Shown: positions 51,501 through 63,800 of the stretch, piece after piece
Position numbering within the stretch: position 1 is the stretch's first letter
Layout: each line of letters opens with the position of its first letter
NCBI GenBank assembly: GCA_008921705.1
Contig: VFFE01007836.1
Span: 1,289,602 to 1,353,601 of the forward strand
From: Burhinus oedicnemus
Taxonomy: Eukaryota; Chordata; Aves; Charadriiformes; Burhinidae
Direction of reading: 5' to 3'
DNA: 64,000 bases
Made by a program: the position numbers and the translations under genes
Notes under the pieces: model-generated
The model's input: the letters and a program-made list of their open reading frames with translations, nothing else
Told to the model about the DNA's origin: nothing
Databases searched by the model: none

Positions 51501-53803
51501 TGATAGACTTTTGTGCAGTTAAGTCACATTTTTCCTCTGTGCCAAGTAAGGCTAGATTATCATATGCTTAACAATTAGAATTTAAATATACAATAAACCT
51601 ATTACTGTGACCTGCTACAAGACAAACAAAGAATTTCAAACTGCCTAATATCATAGTAATCAAAACTAACCTTAATTACTATCACAATGCACCTGCCGAT
51701 GTATCTGAGTACATACACCCTTAATTATGTCACTTCATGAGAGGGAAGAGCAAATGGATTCTGGGCAAAGGCAAAATAACAATCTTTTCTATCTTTAAAG
51801 TTTCCTTCTTCGTGCCAGAAATACAGTTTCCTTTGGTTTAGTTTCTTGAACCACACTGCAGCTGTGGAAGTCTGCAGGTTTACAGACGAGTGCTAACAGC
51901 AAGTGCAGTAGGTTAACAAGTACATACTTGCTGGAAGCAGCTTAACTTGAATAAAATAAAACAAACAAAAAGTTCCTGATGTCCTCTGTTTAAACATTAC
52001 AGTATTTTAACAAAAGGATAAGAGTTAACAAGAGACAGACAGATAACAAAACTAATGCTTACCTTTACAAATCACCCAGCAGATTAGATACTCATTCACC
52101 TAACAATGTGTTGAAGAAGGATTTTCTATGCCTCTTGTTTTAACATCATAGGTAAGATATCTATCTCAGTGTTAGTCTATCACACAGATACCATATCTCT
52201 CAGAAGAAACACTGCAAGGTACAACAGTAATTCTCTGCCCTTCCTATGGAAAGACCTTGGCTCAAAATGCTCATGAGACTCTCTGGTAGAGAACAGCTAT
52301 GTCATGGAAAAGATTTTTGCTTTCTCAGAGTCTGGAGTCCTATTTATCTCTAACATGCAGAGTGTATTTATATACCTCTACGATTTTCTGAAATATTTTC
52401 CAAAACACTCAAAACTATGGCTAGATGATATTCCAATGTAAAGAAACACTGAAACCAAACTGGTTGTTTAGTCTGAAATCATAAAAATGGTGACTTTTTT
52501 TTAAAACAAACAAACAAACTCAGAACAACAAGGTGCTTTCACACCTTTACTACATGGTATAATGTCAAGCAACCTGCACTGTTAGCCTAACCCTTACTAC
52601 ATGTGTATCTAGCAGAACTTACTATATCACAAGCTAGCAAGCCCTCTAGGATTATAGATGAACCCCTCTAGGCAGGGAATAGTAGAAAATAGTTTAATGA
52701 ATGAGAAAACAATTGAACAAAACAAGAACTTTGGTACATTTTTTAGTTTGAATATCAAATTTGCAAAAAGAGAACTGAAACTAAATACAAAATGAAAAAA
52801 TAAACAAGAAACTCTTCTAAAATACTATTGTCTTAAAGATCCATATAAGTGTGGAGATGGAAAGAAGCAATTTTTTGCTGTATTTTCTCTATCTTCATAT
52901 AAGTCCAAAACCTTTAAAAAGTGAAGTCCAACTGCTAGGTGCTGCATCTCTCACCAAAAACTTCAAGCCTTGAAGTAATTCATTATATCAACAAAGGCAG
53001 ATAGGAAAGGGGAGTTTGGAGCCATCATCTTTCCAAGAAGTTAGTAGGGTGAGGTCTTAGGAAACTGTTGAGTTAATATAAGAGCTCAACGCTAAGAAAA
53101 GAAACTCCTTTTCTTGCCACCTCACCATTTCATTGCCCACAGTGCTTTCATCGCTTCCTTTGAATCTGTCTCTTGCCATCTGACACCTCAAGTGAATTGA
53201 TTTGGCGTGCAAAATAATTATAGATAACCCAAAGGGATAAAAAACACAGTTTTCCACCTATGTAAAGCAGCTTATCAATGGATCAGAAAAACACTAGAAC
53301 TGTGACCCTGAATAAAAACGTATTTTTCAACAGTACAAGCCACCAGATGGGCTCAGCTGTTTTGTGAAACCTTACTCTTCGTGGATGTTATTCTGCTGTG
53401 ACGCTGAAGAAACAGCAAGCAGTATGCCAAAGAGACAGCCTCAACCAAGCACCAAAGAAACTGTCGTCTATCTGTGCTGATCCCAAACACCACAGGCAGG
53501 GCTACCCCACTATCTTCCTTCTAGCTCCCTGCATAGCAACATCTAGAAACATACCCTCAAAATGCTTTATCCCAATTCTCCTGCTACACAAACTACTAGT
53601 CTCACTTTCATCTTGTATTTCCTATTTGTCTGTAGTCACCTTATTATTCAAAATAGAACATGCGGGTTTTGGAGAATAAATCGTCTGGTTTGTGTTTGTA
53701 CAAACAAAATGGGGTCCTGATTCACGACTAGCCCTCCTGAACACCAGTAGAACACAAGTAAATAAAATTAGAGGAACGTGTGTAATCCTTTGCCAACCAT
53801 ATC

Positions 53804-53826
53804 GGGGGGGGGGGGGGGGGGGGGGG
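53804..53826. repeat. Poly-G run, 23 bases
   Basis: Twenty-three uninterrupted G. It is the longest homopolymer in the window and a likely place for length error and replication slippage. Confidence 0.95.
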
Positions 53827-56800
53827 AGTAGGAGGATTTTATCTTTTAGTTTTGCAGCTCCTAAGACAACACATTTCTCACTCACCTTCTCACAGCTCCA
53901 CTGCTACTTTGTCCTCTCGCATTCCCCAGGAATGTGTATGGTAGTAAAAGACTTGCAGTACAATCTGAGACCACAGCTCTCCTTCTGGCAACAGCAGTAG
54001 GTCAGGCAGCCCCTATTTCGTGCCTGCTACCCAGTGTCACCTCTGTGCGATACCCCACTCGCAGTGGTACCCCTGTTAGCGTAGCTGCAGTAAACTCAAT
54101 CAGGAAGCCGATCCAGGTTAACTAAAGTCCCTTCTGCTTTCTCTTTTCTGCGGGGTTATTTTTAACCTAGATCAATCTCAAATTCAGTTCACCTTGTTGT
54201 CTCATAAATAGTTGCTCCAGCACCCTTGAGGGCACAGAGGCAGGAAAAAAGTGGCAGGGGACAGAGAAGCAGAACTGCAACTGAAAGAAATGCTTATGAA
54301 ATAACACCTTGGACCTGTAACAAAGACCAAGCTTGAGAGCAGCACTGCAGGGCAGACTCTTTGCCAAGTTCTAGCCCTAAGTTTCACAAGTTTATGAGAA
54401 AAAATCCCCACTGACTCAAGGTTCCTAACACTGAAAACTCTGCAAACTTAAATGACAAGGAGCATTGATTAAAAAAATACACTTTACTTGGATCTGATCC
54501 GGAACCCACCTGCTGTGTAGCAGAGACAATATCCTTTATTAAACTAACTGCTGTAATTTAAAAGTCAAAGCTTCTGGGCAAAGGTGGCCTTCATGATGTC
54601 TATAGTAAGGATGCAGGCACAACACACAAAGTCTGACAACCATCCAAAGGCCTTTCCACAGCTCTGTCCAAAGGAGCGAGGTGTCAGTTACGGAAGACCT
54701 TAACTAACTGGAGAAGACTCCCTGACAGCCTGATGCACCGCAAGTAGCACAGCCCTCCCCTCGGGCAGGGCAGCCCTTGACACAGTAACTTGCAGCGTTG
54801 CGTCCTTACAGTTCTTCCACTTACTTCTCTGTCCACATTCTGCTCCCTGTACCAATGAGACAGTTAATTTTTGCAGCACAGACATCGCCTTAATTACACT
54901 AAGGAACAACATGATTGTTGCCAAAAACATGAAAAATCTGAGTATTTTTCAAATTACTGTTTTTGACTGTGTCATTTCTACACTACAGAAACCCAGCAAC
55001 AACGTCAAGTAATTTAAAATATTCTGTCTTTAAAGCAGTCTGCGCCTGTAATAAAGGCCTAACTACAACAGCTAAGTACATAAACTAATTTATCACTTGG
55101 GGGTCCTTCTGACCTTTCGTTATGCTACCAGGTGGCTATCATTTAGTGACTGATAACCGCTCTCTTTGCTTGTCCAAGTTGTGAATAAGCATTTTGTTTT
55201 TAATTAAAGCAGAATTTTCAGATCGTGCCTCTTTTCACGTGGTGCATACTGGTAGTCTTACACTAGTGATTACAGCAAAGGAATTTTTAGATATTTCGTC
55301 AGCAAGTACTAACTACTTCCAATTTTCAGATGATGGAGATCCACATTGTTGAAACCAAACTGATCAATAGTGAGACAACACAAGCTCAAAAATATAAGGA
55401 AAGAAGCTTTAAATACATTGTTTAGAGATGTTATCCATACAGTCCATTCCAGCATCACTGGAATATATATTGTTAATTACTCTTTATACAATACATACTA
55501 CAGCTGATGTTCTAAAGTGTGTAAACAAGGCTCTAAAAGCTATCCATTTCAAAATCAGAGAGCATAAACACAATGAGCAAAAGAAAAAAAGACAACAGTT
55601 GTTCAACAAAACTACAATCAGATCGAAGACACTGAAACAAGGGTCTCTGGAAAAGTGGCAGGCAATCAGCAAGGTTGGAATAGTAATGGACATGGAGCTT
55701 TTCACCTCTACTCCACCAATTTTAATTTAATCAAGGTCAGCAGTGACAGAGCTTTGCCTTATCCAGTCTTCAAAAGAAACAAACTTGTGGTCTCTTCTGG
55801 TCTTCAATGAGTAAATACTACAGAATGACCCAGCACTGAATGCACATGAAAAATAAGGAAAAAAAATCTCAGTTGTAAGAAATGCCCCCTGAGGAGGTTA
55901 AAATCTACTGGCAAAGGAAAATTAAGAAGGCTGCATCTTCCTGTCAAGCACGTTTCAAAGGAGCACTACTTACAGAATAATTATAAGAGTTAAAAAGAGA
56001 AGAATTGACTATAATAGGAACTCTGTCACAGTGAAGATACTGTAGTGGGAACACTGTGAGGAGGAGTGAATGAACATAAAACTCACATGCAGAATACACA
56101 TCATACACGCTGTACTTGGCTATTTAAAGACCACAGAAGCCGAAGTTAGTAAAGTCATGTTAGATTAATAAATTCCTAATGGACTGGAAGCTGGAGATCT
56201 CCTTACCAGGTAAAAAGATACATGTAAAGAATTACGTTTTGAAAATCACATATAGTTTAATTTTAAACATACGTTTTAAGAGCGATTTACTACCACATAT
56301 TGCTACAGAACAAGCAGCAACGACCATTTGAATCCCAGCTAATGCAACTCAGAAGCCAAACCCATATAGTTTCAAGATCTATTGGAATAAGAGAAAGTAC
56401 ACAAATCTTGCAGTCACCAAAGAGTATATTCTAATCACCTAGTCTCTAATCCAGTTTGGTGATTAAAAAGAAACAGACAGTATCACAGCTAAGTATTCTT
56501 GAATCTAGGGAGGAAAAAAAACCTGAACAAAACAGCAAGCGAGGTTACTATTAATTTCTAAACAAGTTTCTTGCTGTATGCATGTATGACATTACCTTGC
56601 ATGTCTAAAGGGGCAAATAATTCAGAGCCATACATAGTAATTACTTAAAAAATCTGTACTATTGAGTTATCGAAAAAAAACCCAAAACTTTCTACAAACT
56701 TTACAGTTTGAAAGGCTGACATTCATTCCTGTTTAGAAAATAGTCCTCACAAAGTTAAAACATTCCTGTTTCATATACAATCAATAATGATCTTGGAAGT

Positions 56801-57822
56801 AATTAAAAAAATATTGTGACTTTTTTTGAACTCAGAGATGTGTTGTAGTTATGTTTCTTTTATATTGTGTGCCACTTTAACAAATTATCCCAAGACAATG
56901 AATATTAATAAAGCTAACATTTTCCTACATTAATTGCAACAAGTTAAGGTAGACTCCCTGTGGCCTTTTTTTTTTAATGTAATTTACCACATGTTGACAT
57001 TTTTAACTCACAGGTTGCAAAAGAAGTTTTCTCAACTACTGTAAATTGAGCAGCTGGAAAAAAACCACCAAACAATGAAGTGAATAATGAAATGAATATT
57101 AGGATGAGGGATCAAACTCAGAGAAACTTTTAAGACAATTGACAATTGTGTCTCTTGAGATTTCAAATGAAAAATAATTATATTATTATTTTAAAAGACA
57201 CTCAGAATTCATAGGCTGCTGTGCCCTGTGGAAAACCACAAACCCATTTAAAACAGGTACAGAGTTTAAAATGGGTACAGAACCCTTCAGCTTCTCTTTA
57301 TTAAGGGTCACTGTTAATTTTGGTCCTCCAAATCAAAATCCACTGTATATTAGGAGAACCTGGAACAGAAAGGCATAGAAGGAAAACTCTAATGGACTAC
57401 ACTGAAGCTTTCTATCTTCTGTATTTACACATTGGTATCTTGTCCTCCCTGCTATACAAGCCTGATCCGCTTTTTGGTGGCTAAGCTTAAGAAACTTAAC
57501 CAGCATTCAGATTTCATTCACCTGCAACTTCTGCCTAGAAATACTCCGAAACATTTGCTCCATTCTACTACTAGTGTTCACATACAGTTGTTTTTATTCC
57601 TCTTGGTAGCTTGAGTGAAGTAACAAGTACTGAAGATACTGGAATATGCATGGAAAGCTAAAATAAACAAGCAGAATAAGGGCCACGGTTAGGTGAACAG
57701 CATTTACAGTGCTGACCACAGATAGTGAAAGAGGTCTCAAATTACACTTCTGAACTAGTAAGTGTAGTTATCTGTGGAAACTGTGTTACCCTTCATTGTT
57801 CTTTCAGGGACCTTAGCATGTC

Positions 57823-57863
57823 CTTGATCCACACAATACCATATACTCCATGCGTGGATCAAG
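57823..57863. repeat. 10-bp perfect inverted repeat
   Basis: CTTGATCCAC (57823-57832) and GTGGATCAAG (57854-57863) are separated by 21 bases. This is a small hairpin of unknown role. Confidence 0.7.
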
Positions 57864-58716
57864 GGCACAACATCACTTTTACAAGTCAAACCTGGATATT
57901 TTTCTGTTACCATTTCATTTTCAGTGTCCTGAAGGTTAGAATATGTGCTACTAAGGATACTTAACACATAAAAGAGGAAAAACAGCTCAACAATGCAAAT
58001 ATGTATCAGAAATATTAAAGCTCCATCACATCTTACATTTCTTTAGTTTTTAGTTGCCATGTATCATAGGAATAGATTACACATCAACTTTCACTGCCAG
58101 TAGACCAAATATTGCTTCTAATAATTTACAACGTGTATAGTATTCATATACTATCGATCCTCCATAGTAAGTGAATCCTGGTCTTTCCCAGCAATATGTC
58201 AATGATGATCAATTTCTTCTCCTAGTTACAGAAGTTGTATCATTACAGAGCTTTTTGCTGCTAAATATACTGAGTAATTGAACATCTGAGCTTGAGATCT
58301 CTAGCAGCATTTCATTTTTAAACTCTAACAAAGGAAGAGAGAGGAGTCCTGAAGCAAACTCCTTCTGCAACTTAAAAATCACTGTATGAGAAAAGAATGA
58401 ATTAAAATGGAAGTAACCACTTCTTGTTGTAGTGTTATTTAACTACACAGACTAATAGCTATACATCTACTATAAAGTACAAAATACAGTGTTTTGTTAT
58501 CTGAAGTACTTCAAACAATCCACTTTCTCTCTCTTCACACATACCTTTACAGGTAGGCTAAAATACTTCCTACCAAAAATTAATGCACTCAGCTAAATAA
58601 ATAGAACAATAAAAATACTAAACAATAATGGTCAAATACTCATAAAACATCTGGATTGTGAAATCTACAATAATAATGAGCTAAGATGCAAGAACTGAAA
58701 GGCAAAACCACACAGC

Positions 58717-58901
58717 AGAACTGGGTAGGTCAAACTGAGCCCCTGGTCCCACAGCTGGAGACACCCATGCAGATCCCTGGGAAGCCAGAGGAATGCTGTG
58801 TGGGCAGGCACCGGCCTATGCAAATCGGGTTACCCAGTTCTACCCCAGACCTCAGTAGTAAACACGCAAAAAGTAAACAAACTGCAAAAAAAAAAAAAAA
58901 A
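58717..58901. repeat. Inverted-repeat element with A16 tail
   Basis: AGAACTGGGTA (58717-58727) is exactly complementary to TACCCAGTTCT (58831-58841). The enclosed 103 bp is GC-richer than its surroundings. An A16 run (58886-58901) follows 45 bp later. It could be a small non-autonomous transposon or a SINE-like retrocopy; I recognise no family. Confidence 0.4.
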
Positions 58902-59980
58902 TCCCCAAACATAACTTTGAAGTTTAAGCTTCTTTCCATTTTAATAACGCTCAAGGAAATTCCAGTAACAAAGGGTATTGTTGTAGGAAAACTGAGCTTG
59001 CACAACTGGCTGCTGTCTATGTCTTGTCTTTTCTCTTATCCCTCACAAACATACCCAAAGTTTTCCACTAGAAGCCAAGTAAGGAAGTTAAGTTACTAAA
59101 AATAAAGCCGGGGGAGTGAGGGGTGGCTCCCAACAATCAAATCGCCTTTATATTATTTAAAGATTATGCTAAAATACTTAGATAGGAAAGAAAACAAAAA
59201 AACCCAAACAGCAAAAAACACCCCGCGATGGCAAGTTCAGATCAATGCTTTTGTCTTCCATTTTACCCGGGGATCGGGAGAGCAACGTTTGCTCCCAGGG
59301 CGCTCACGAACGATGTAAACACGCCGCCGGGCCGGGGCTGTGCCACGGGGCGCGGGCAGGACCGGCGGGGTCACCGGGGCTGCACCATGCGGGCAGGCCG
59401 AGGAGCTTCTGACCTACATTCCCCGCAGCGGGATGAAAACCCTCCCGCCGCAGACGGAGCTCTGCGCGGCGCGGCGGGCGGCCTCCCCCGCCGGCAAGGG
59501 TGTGTTCAGGGGTGGGGAAAGCGAGTCGGCCGGGGCGAGGATGGAGGCTGGAGGCTGGCGGAGTCGCTGACACCTGCCCGCCGCCACCCCGGCCCCGCCA
59601 GCAGCTCCTCCTTCGCCGGGGACGGACACCTGCTGCGGGACAGCCGGCCGGACGCCCGGCCCGGCGGCGGCCTCGGCCCGGCGGCCGCGGGCGGATTTAT
59701 CCCGCTTATTTCCCGAGACGCTAAACCCCGAGGCGGGCGGGAGGACGGGCGGCTCGGCCCGGGGCGGGCTCCCCGCGGCGCCGAGCAGGCCGCGCCGAGC
59801 CGGGGGCTGGCGGGCGCGGGCGGCCGGGCCTGCGCGGGGCGGGGGGCTCGGCGCCTCAGCCGCTAGGCCGCGGGGCCTGCGGCGGCGGCGCGGGGCGGGC
59901 GCGCCGGGCCCGGCCCGCCGGCCCCTCCTCGGGGAGCGGAGCCAGGCGCCGGGCGGAGGCGGCGGATCCCTTTCACTCAC

Positions 59981-60026
59981 CGCTCTCGATCTCGTTGCCC
60001 TTCTTAGCGGTGGCTGCGTTCCCCAT
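59981..60026 (-). CDS. PRKACB: PRKACB exon 1, C-beta-1 N-terminus (MGNAATAKKGNEIES)
   Basis: This is the coding part of the CpG-island first exon. It encodes M-G-N-A-A-T-A-K-K-G-N-E-I-E-S plus one base, followed by the donor gtgagtg. The start has a favourable context (G at -3, G at +4). Gly2 after Met removal is the known N-myristoylation site of this isoform, and the segment forms the start of the A-helix in the family. Joining the last G to TG of exon 2 gives Val, then KEFLAK. Compared with the mammalian protein I recall, Ser (residue 10 without Met) is Asn here and Val is Ile. Identity is certain from the N-terminal sequence plus the matching downstream exons. Confidence 0.97.
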
Positions 60027-60230
60027 GGCCGGGCCGGGGCGGCGCNNNNNNNNNNNNNNNNNNNNGGGCTCGGCTGACGGGGCGGCGCGGCCCGCGGGCG
60101 CGGCGGCGGCGGCTGAGCTCCCCTTGCCCCGCGCTGGGTCTCTGTGTCTCCGGCCGCCGCGGAGGAGGAGGCGAGCGCTCTGCCCCCCTCCCCCACCCCG
60201 ACACACGGCGGAAATGACGGCCGGGGCGGC
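60027..60230 (-). promoter_or_regulatory. PRKACB: Putative C-beta-1 5'UTR and core promoter, with gap
   Basis: This stretch lies directly upstream of the C-beta-1 start codon. It is very GC-rich and TATA-less by eye, and it is interrupted by 20 N at 60046-60065, so neither UTR length nor the transcription start can be read. A TGACG CRE half-site lies at 60215-60219 beside a GGAA ETS-type core, and several GC-box-like GGGCGG strings are near. The promoter role is inferred from position and CpG content. Confidence 0.6.
60046..60065. other. Assembly gap (20 N) in the first exon/promoter
   Basis: The gap lies 20 bp upstream of the C-beta-1 start codon inside the CpG island, probably in the 5'UTR. 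True length is unknown, and GC-rich sequence is likely missing. Confidence 0.98.
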
Positions 60231-60800
60231 GCCTCCTCCCTGCTACGCCGCCCGCCGGGGGCGCACGGGGCGCGGGACGCCACCGTCCACGGCCCCGGCC
60301 GCCGCCTCGGTGTGTGTGGGGGGGTGGGGACGGGGGGCGCCGCCGCCCCGGCTGCCCGGCCTGAGGGAGGGGGCTGCGGCAGCCCTGGGCGGCGCTCGCA
60401 GCGGGCAGGGGCGGGCGGGCTGCCCTCGGCCTCCGCGCCGGCCGCTATGGCGGGGGCGCGGCCGTCTCCGCGTACCCCCAGGTCAGCGCCCGGCCTCGCA
60501 GGGCCGGCGGCGTGGGAGCGCCCCCGCTCCCGGCGGCGTGCCCGCTGCCCGAGGGCCGTCCCGCCCGCGGAGCGCGGCCGCTGAGGCGGGGGCGAGGCCC
60601 GCCGTGCCCAAGGTGACCCCGGGAGGCCGAGCGCGTCGCGGCCCTGCGGCTGCGCCCGCCCGGCGCCGGGGGCTCGGCCGCCTCCCCCCGAGCATCCCCG
60701 GCGGCCCGGGGACATCCGCCCCGCGGAGCCGCCGCCGGCCCGGCCGTCGCGCCCGGGCCTGCACCGCGGCAGCGTACACGAGGAAACTCGCACTTGCCGC

Positions 60801-63800
60801 CTGTTCACAAACTGTATTTACATGGCTCAACAGACTATAGAAAGAAAAAAAAAAAATTACAGAAAGGAAGCGAGCTGCCAGGAAAGATTATTTTTTCCTC
60901 CCCCCTTTTGCTGCCACTCATGTCATAAATAGCTACAGCTACGCGTTTTCAAACGGTATTGTGACTTTCAAGTTGATGATGGCTCTCTTTAAATATATAT
61001 ATTTACCATGTGAAATGCTTTGAGTGTTTTAGCTCTGGAAGGAAATGCTTATCAAAAAGCAGGCTCTTTTTTATGTGCCTTGAAGTGGGGAGAGTGGCGA
61101 GCAGAAGTGCTAATCTTATGGATCACAAACCATATATATTCTGCCAGGACAATTTATGGCATACCCAGCCTCTTCTGGCAGCATTCTTTCCCCAAGGCTG
61201 CAGGCTGCATGAGTTGTTCCAGCAGCAGCCGTCCTGGCTACCATCTTTCACAGGGGCTATCAAAATCCTCTCCTGACACCCTGGGCTGCCTGCTGGTGCA
61301 GAACGTACTGTCATGGCCTAATACTGAATTACCTGACTCTCTATAAGGCAGGATTTTGTACATATATGCTAAGGTACACTAAAGCAGATACCTTTGGGAA
61401 ATTTCCAATCTCCTGAGACTGTGCAGTGAGTACCTTGCGTGTGAACACTGGGCAGATCGAGAGAGCGTGTGGCTCTACCTTGACAGTGGTACAAACTGCC
61501 TGGATTATCCAGCTGCCAAGTTTTGGGAATGCTTACCTGAATTATCTTGATGTTTTGTAGGCTGAAGTTCTACCAATGAACACTTCAGTTAAGGGACTTT
61601 CTCTCGATTTTCACCTTTTCACTTGCATTATCCTGATCTGTGTGATACTGCTTGCTTCAGAGGAGTACCTGTGTTTTTATGATTAAAGAAGCAGTCTCTG
61701 GGGAAGCCAGGTCTTTATTGCTTTGAAGATCAGAAACAAGGCTTAGACATAGTGAGGAAATAACCTGCAAACCATTGGGGGCGGTGAAGCCGCTACTACT
61801 GAAGAGGGCTGTCTCATTTTGCCGAAGCTGGAGTCTCTGCATTCTTTACGCACTTACCCAGAGGTTCAGTGAGTTACTGTTAATTCACTCTGCCAGGGAA
61901 GGGCGTGTAGATGGCAATGGCCAGATCTGCACCAGGAGGAGAAGTTAAGCTTGGGAAAAGAAGAGAGAACTTTTGCCATCGACCATCTTGATCACTCAGA
62001 CAATGACAAAAAATAGAAACCTGAGGTGCTGTAGTATTTAAATAAATGTCTGAAGATGCTATCGCATATAGGTATAGATGTTACCCCAGTTTTAAACATT
62101 TTCCCCTCTCCAGCCATCACCATTTTCATTTTGGCCAGATTGAACTTGAGTCAGCTGATTTTCATCCAGGTGCTGACAGGCATTTTGATATCCTTGAGAA
62201 GACGGCAGCAGCATCACTAACAAATGAGATACGCTGCAGCATCTTTAGCATATTCTTGGCATTACAGCTCATCCCTTCACTAGCAAATTATGCTGCATAG
62301 GCTCCATATGTGAGAATCCACCAAGGTCCAATAGCCATTACTGCCCTTTGGGATTTGCTGGACAAGGATCAGCTGGTCGTTGCACGTACTCCAGCAAAAT
62401 CCTATATATACACACAGAGCACTGCATATATATATGCAGCAATGCATGACACTAGTTCTCAAGTAAGCACATGCTCTGAATACACATGCAGCACTGAGGG
62501 ATTTGCATAAATGCTTATACCCAAGCACTCTCATAATAAAAACACAACAAATATAAGTCAACAGTGCTGTGAAACATTAAATGAACGACTTCCACGATCC
62601 TAGTGTTACGTGCCTAAGTGAAGATAACAGAAACAAGGACTTAGGGCTGGACATTTGCATTCTTGTTCACACCACTTGCACAACTTAAGCTATATTAACA
62701 AGTTAATATTCACTAATTAATTGTAGAACCTACCAATATTATATAGATTATATATGTTATGTATACATATTTATAGCACTCAGAGCATCAACTCTTATTC
62801 TAGCTCTAATCTTCAGTTTGCCTTAATTTTATTATATAAAATCCTTTGATGCTGAAATGTCTCATATCACTGCTCATACAAAAGTAGTTTGTCTTCTTTC
62901 TTTCAAGAAAATTGGTTAAAAAATCAAATCATGCAAATATAAAAAATGTTCTGTGTGGATATGTTAGAATATTTCAGTAATGGTGCAATCTAAAAAATTC
63001 AAATTTCATTTGTTTTGCTGATCTGTATAAGATTTTAAAAAATAGCTATACTCTAAGAAAGTCAGCTCAGCAGTTTTAGAACTATACACATTTAATGATG
63101 TAGTTTCAGTGACTCACAGCAGCTTTTATTCCATTTTTCTACATATTTGGTGGGAACTATTGATTAGGAATATCCTAGCAAGACCAATCTTTTTGTCTGA
63201 TAAAGCCTAAAGCTCTGTAGCAGATGTATAGTTCCCTGATGAAACTTGCATATTCCACTCTACATAGACTCAGAACTAAAAATGAGAGGGTCATTTCAGG
63301 ACAGAAAAGATAAATTTCTGTTAGATCAAAGGCTCTCACGTGCTTTTAATGGAAATCACTTTTTCGTACGGTAATTACTTCTGGAGCCACATATCATTTC
63401 ATTCCATAATCATTCCAATTTCTAGATGAGATAGCGGCATTTCTGTAGCAACTACAGCAGTTGTTTTCAATACGCGTTTGAAACAAGTCGCTAAATTTAA
63501 ATCATTAGGCGTCTTAATTTTCTTCCCTGGCATTTAAGGTGTGCCTACATTGCAAGGGATGGGCAGATATAGATGGATGGGTTTGCCCATCTGTACTGAT
63601 AATTCTTACCCTGAGGATGTAGGCACTGCTCAGGTTATGAATATGTACCTGCCTTAGTTGTAATTCTCTTTATACGGCCAGCCTGCCCTACCATTGCAGC
63701 AGTCTCTGTAAATTGCAGGGTTTGAATACTGGATTTGACTGCTGTTCCCCAGATCCCACATTCCTGCATCTCTGAATACGCCTGGCAGCCTCCTTCTCTA

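Larger units (their letters stand above)
42477..59224 (-). other. PRKACB: PRKACB intron 1, promoter-proximal part
   Basis: AT-rich intron holding the nested CR1 pair (46464-47100), low-complexity tracts (45880-45931, 48488-48530, 53804-53826) and an inverted-repeat element with A-tail (58717-58901). It also holds a 10-bp hairpin (57823-57863). Open frames at 49.2-50.4 kb, 51.0-51.3 kb and 53.4-54.1 kb do not resemble known proteins. I see nothing else to name. Confidence 0.7.
1..60045 (-). other. PRKACB: PRKACB gene, 5' part (extends beyond left edge)
   Basis: This span covers the visible part of the gene for the PKA catalytic subunit beta, a cytosolic and nuclear Ser/Thr kinase held inactive by regulatory subunits until cAMP binds them. 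Two alternative first exons (59981-60026 and 21769-21955), exon 2 (4559-4620) and exon 3 (3474-3602) are all in frame, have consensus splice sites and match the family by protein sequence. The large lobe, activation loop and C-terminal tail are absent, and I found no match to exon 4 in positions 1-3470. The gene is therefore truncated by the window, not broken. The transcribed strand order is right to left. The intron from the first exon to exon 2 is about 55 kb. Confidence 0.96.
59225..60800. promoter_or_regulatory. CpG island over the PRKACB first exon
   Basis: About 1.6 kb of extremely GC- and CpG-rich sequence stands out sharply from the AT-rich surroundings. It covers the C-beta-1 first exon, its donor and the upstream region. 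Long open frames here on both strands are a by-product of GC richness and lack stop codons for that reason; none resembles a protein family. The island marks a broadly active promoter. Transcription away from PRKACB to the right is possible but not shown by any exon I recognise. Confidence 0.92.

Noticed and set aside
59414..60808. 464-codon minus-strand open frame in the CpG island
   Set aside because: Composed of P, A, R and G from GC-rich DNA, crosses the N gap and is out of frame with the real PRKACB exon. It resembles no protein family.
59228..60840. 212- and 281-codon plus-strand open frames in the CpG island
   Set aside because: Same compositional effect: stop codons are rare in CpG-rich sequence. 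No family resemblance or splice evidence.
61010..61346. Plus-strand frames right of the CpG island as an upstream divergent gene
   Set aside because: The translations resemble no known protein. No TTLL7-like exon could be recognised.
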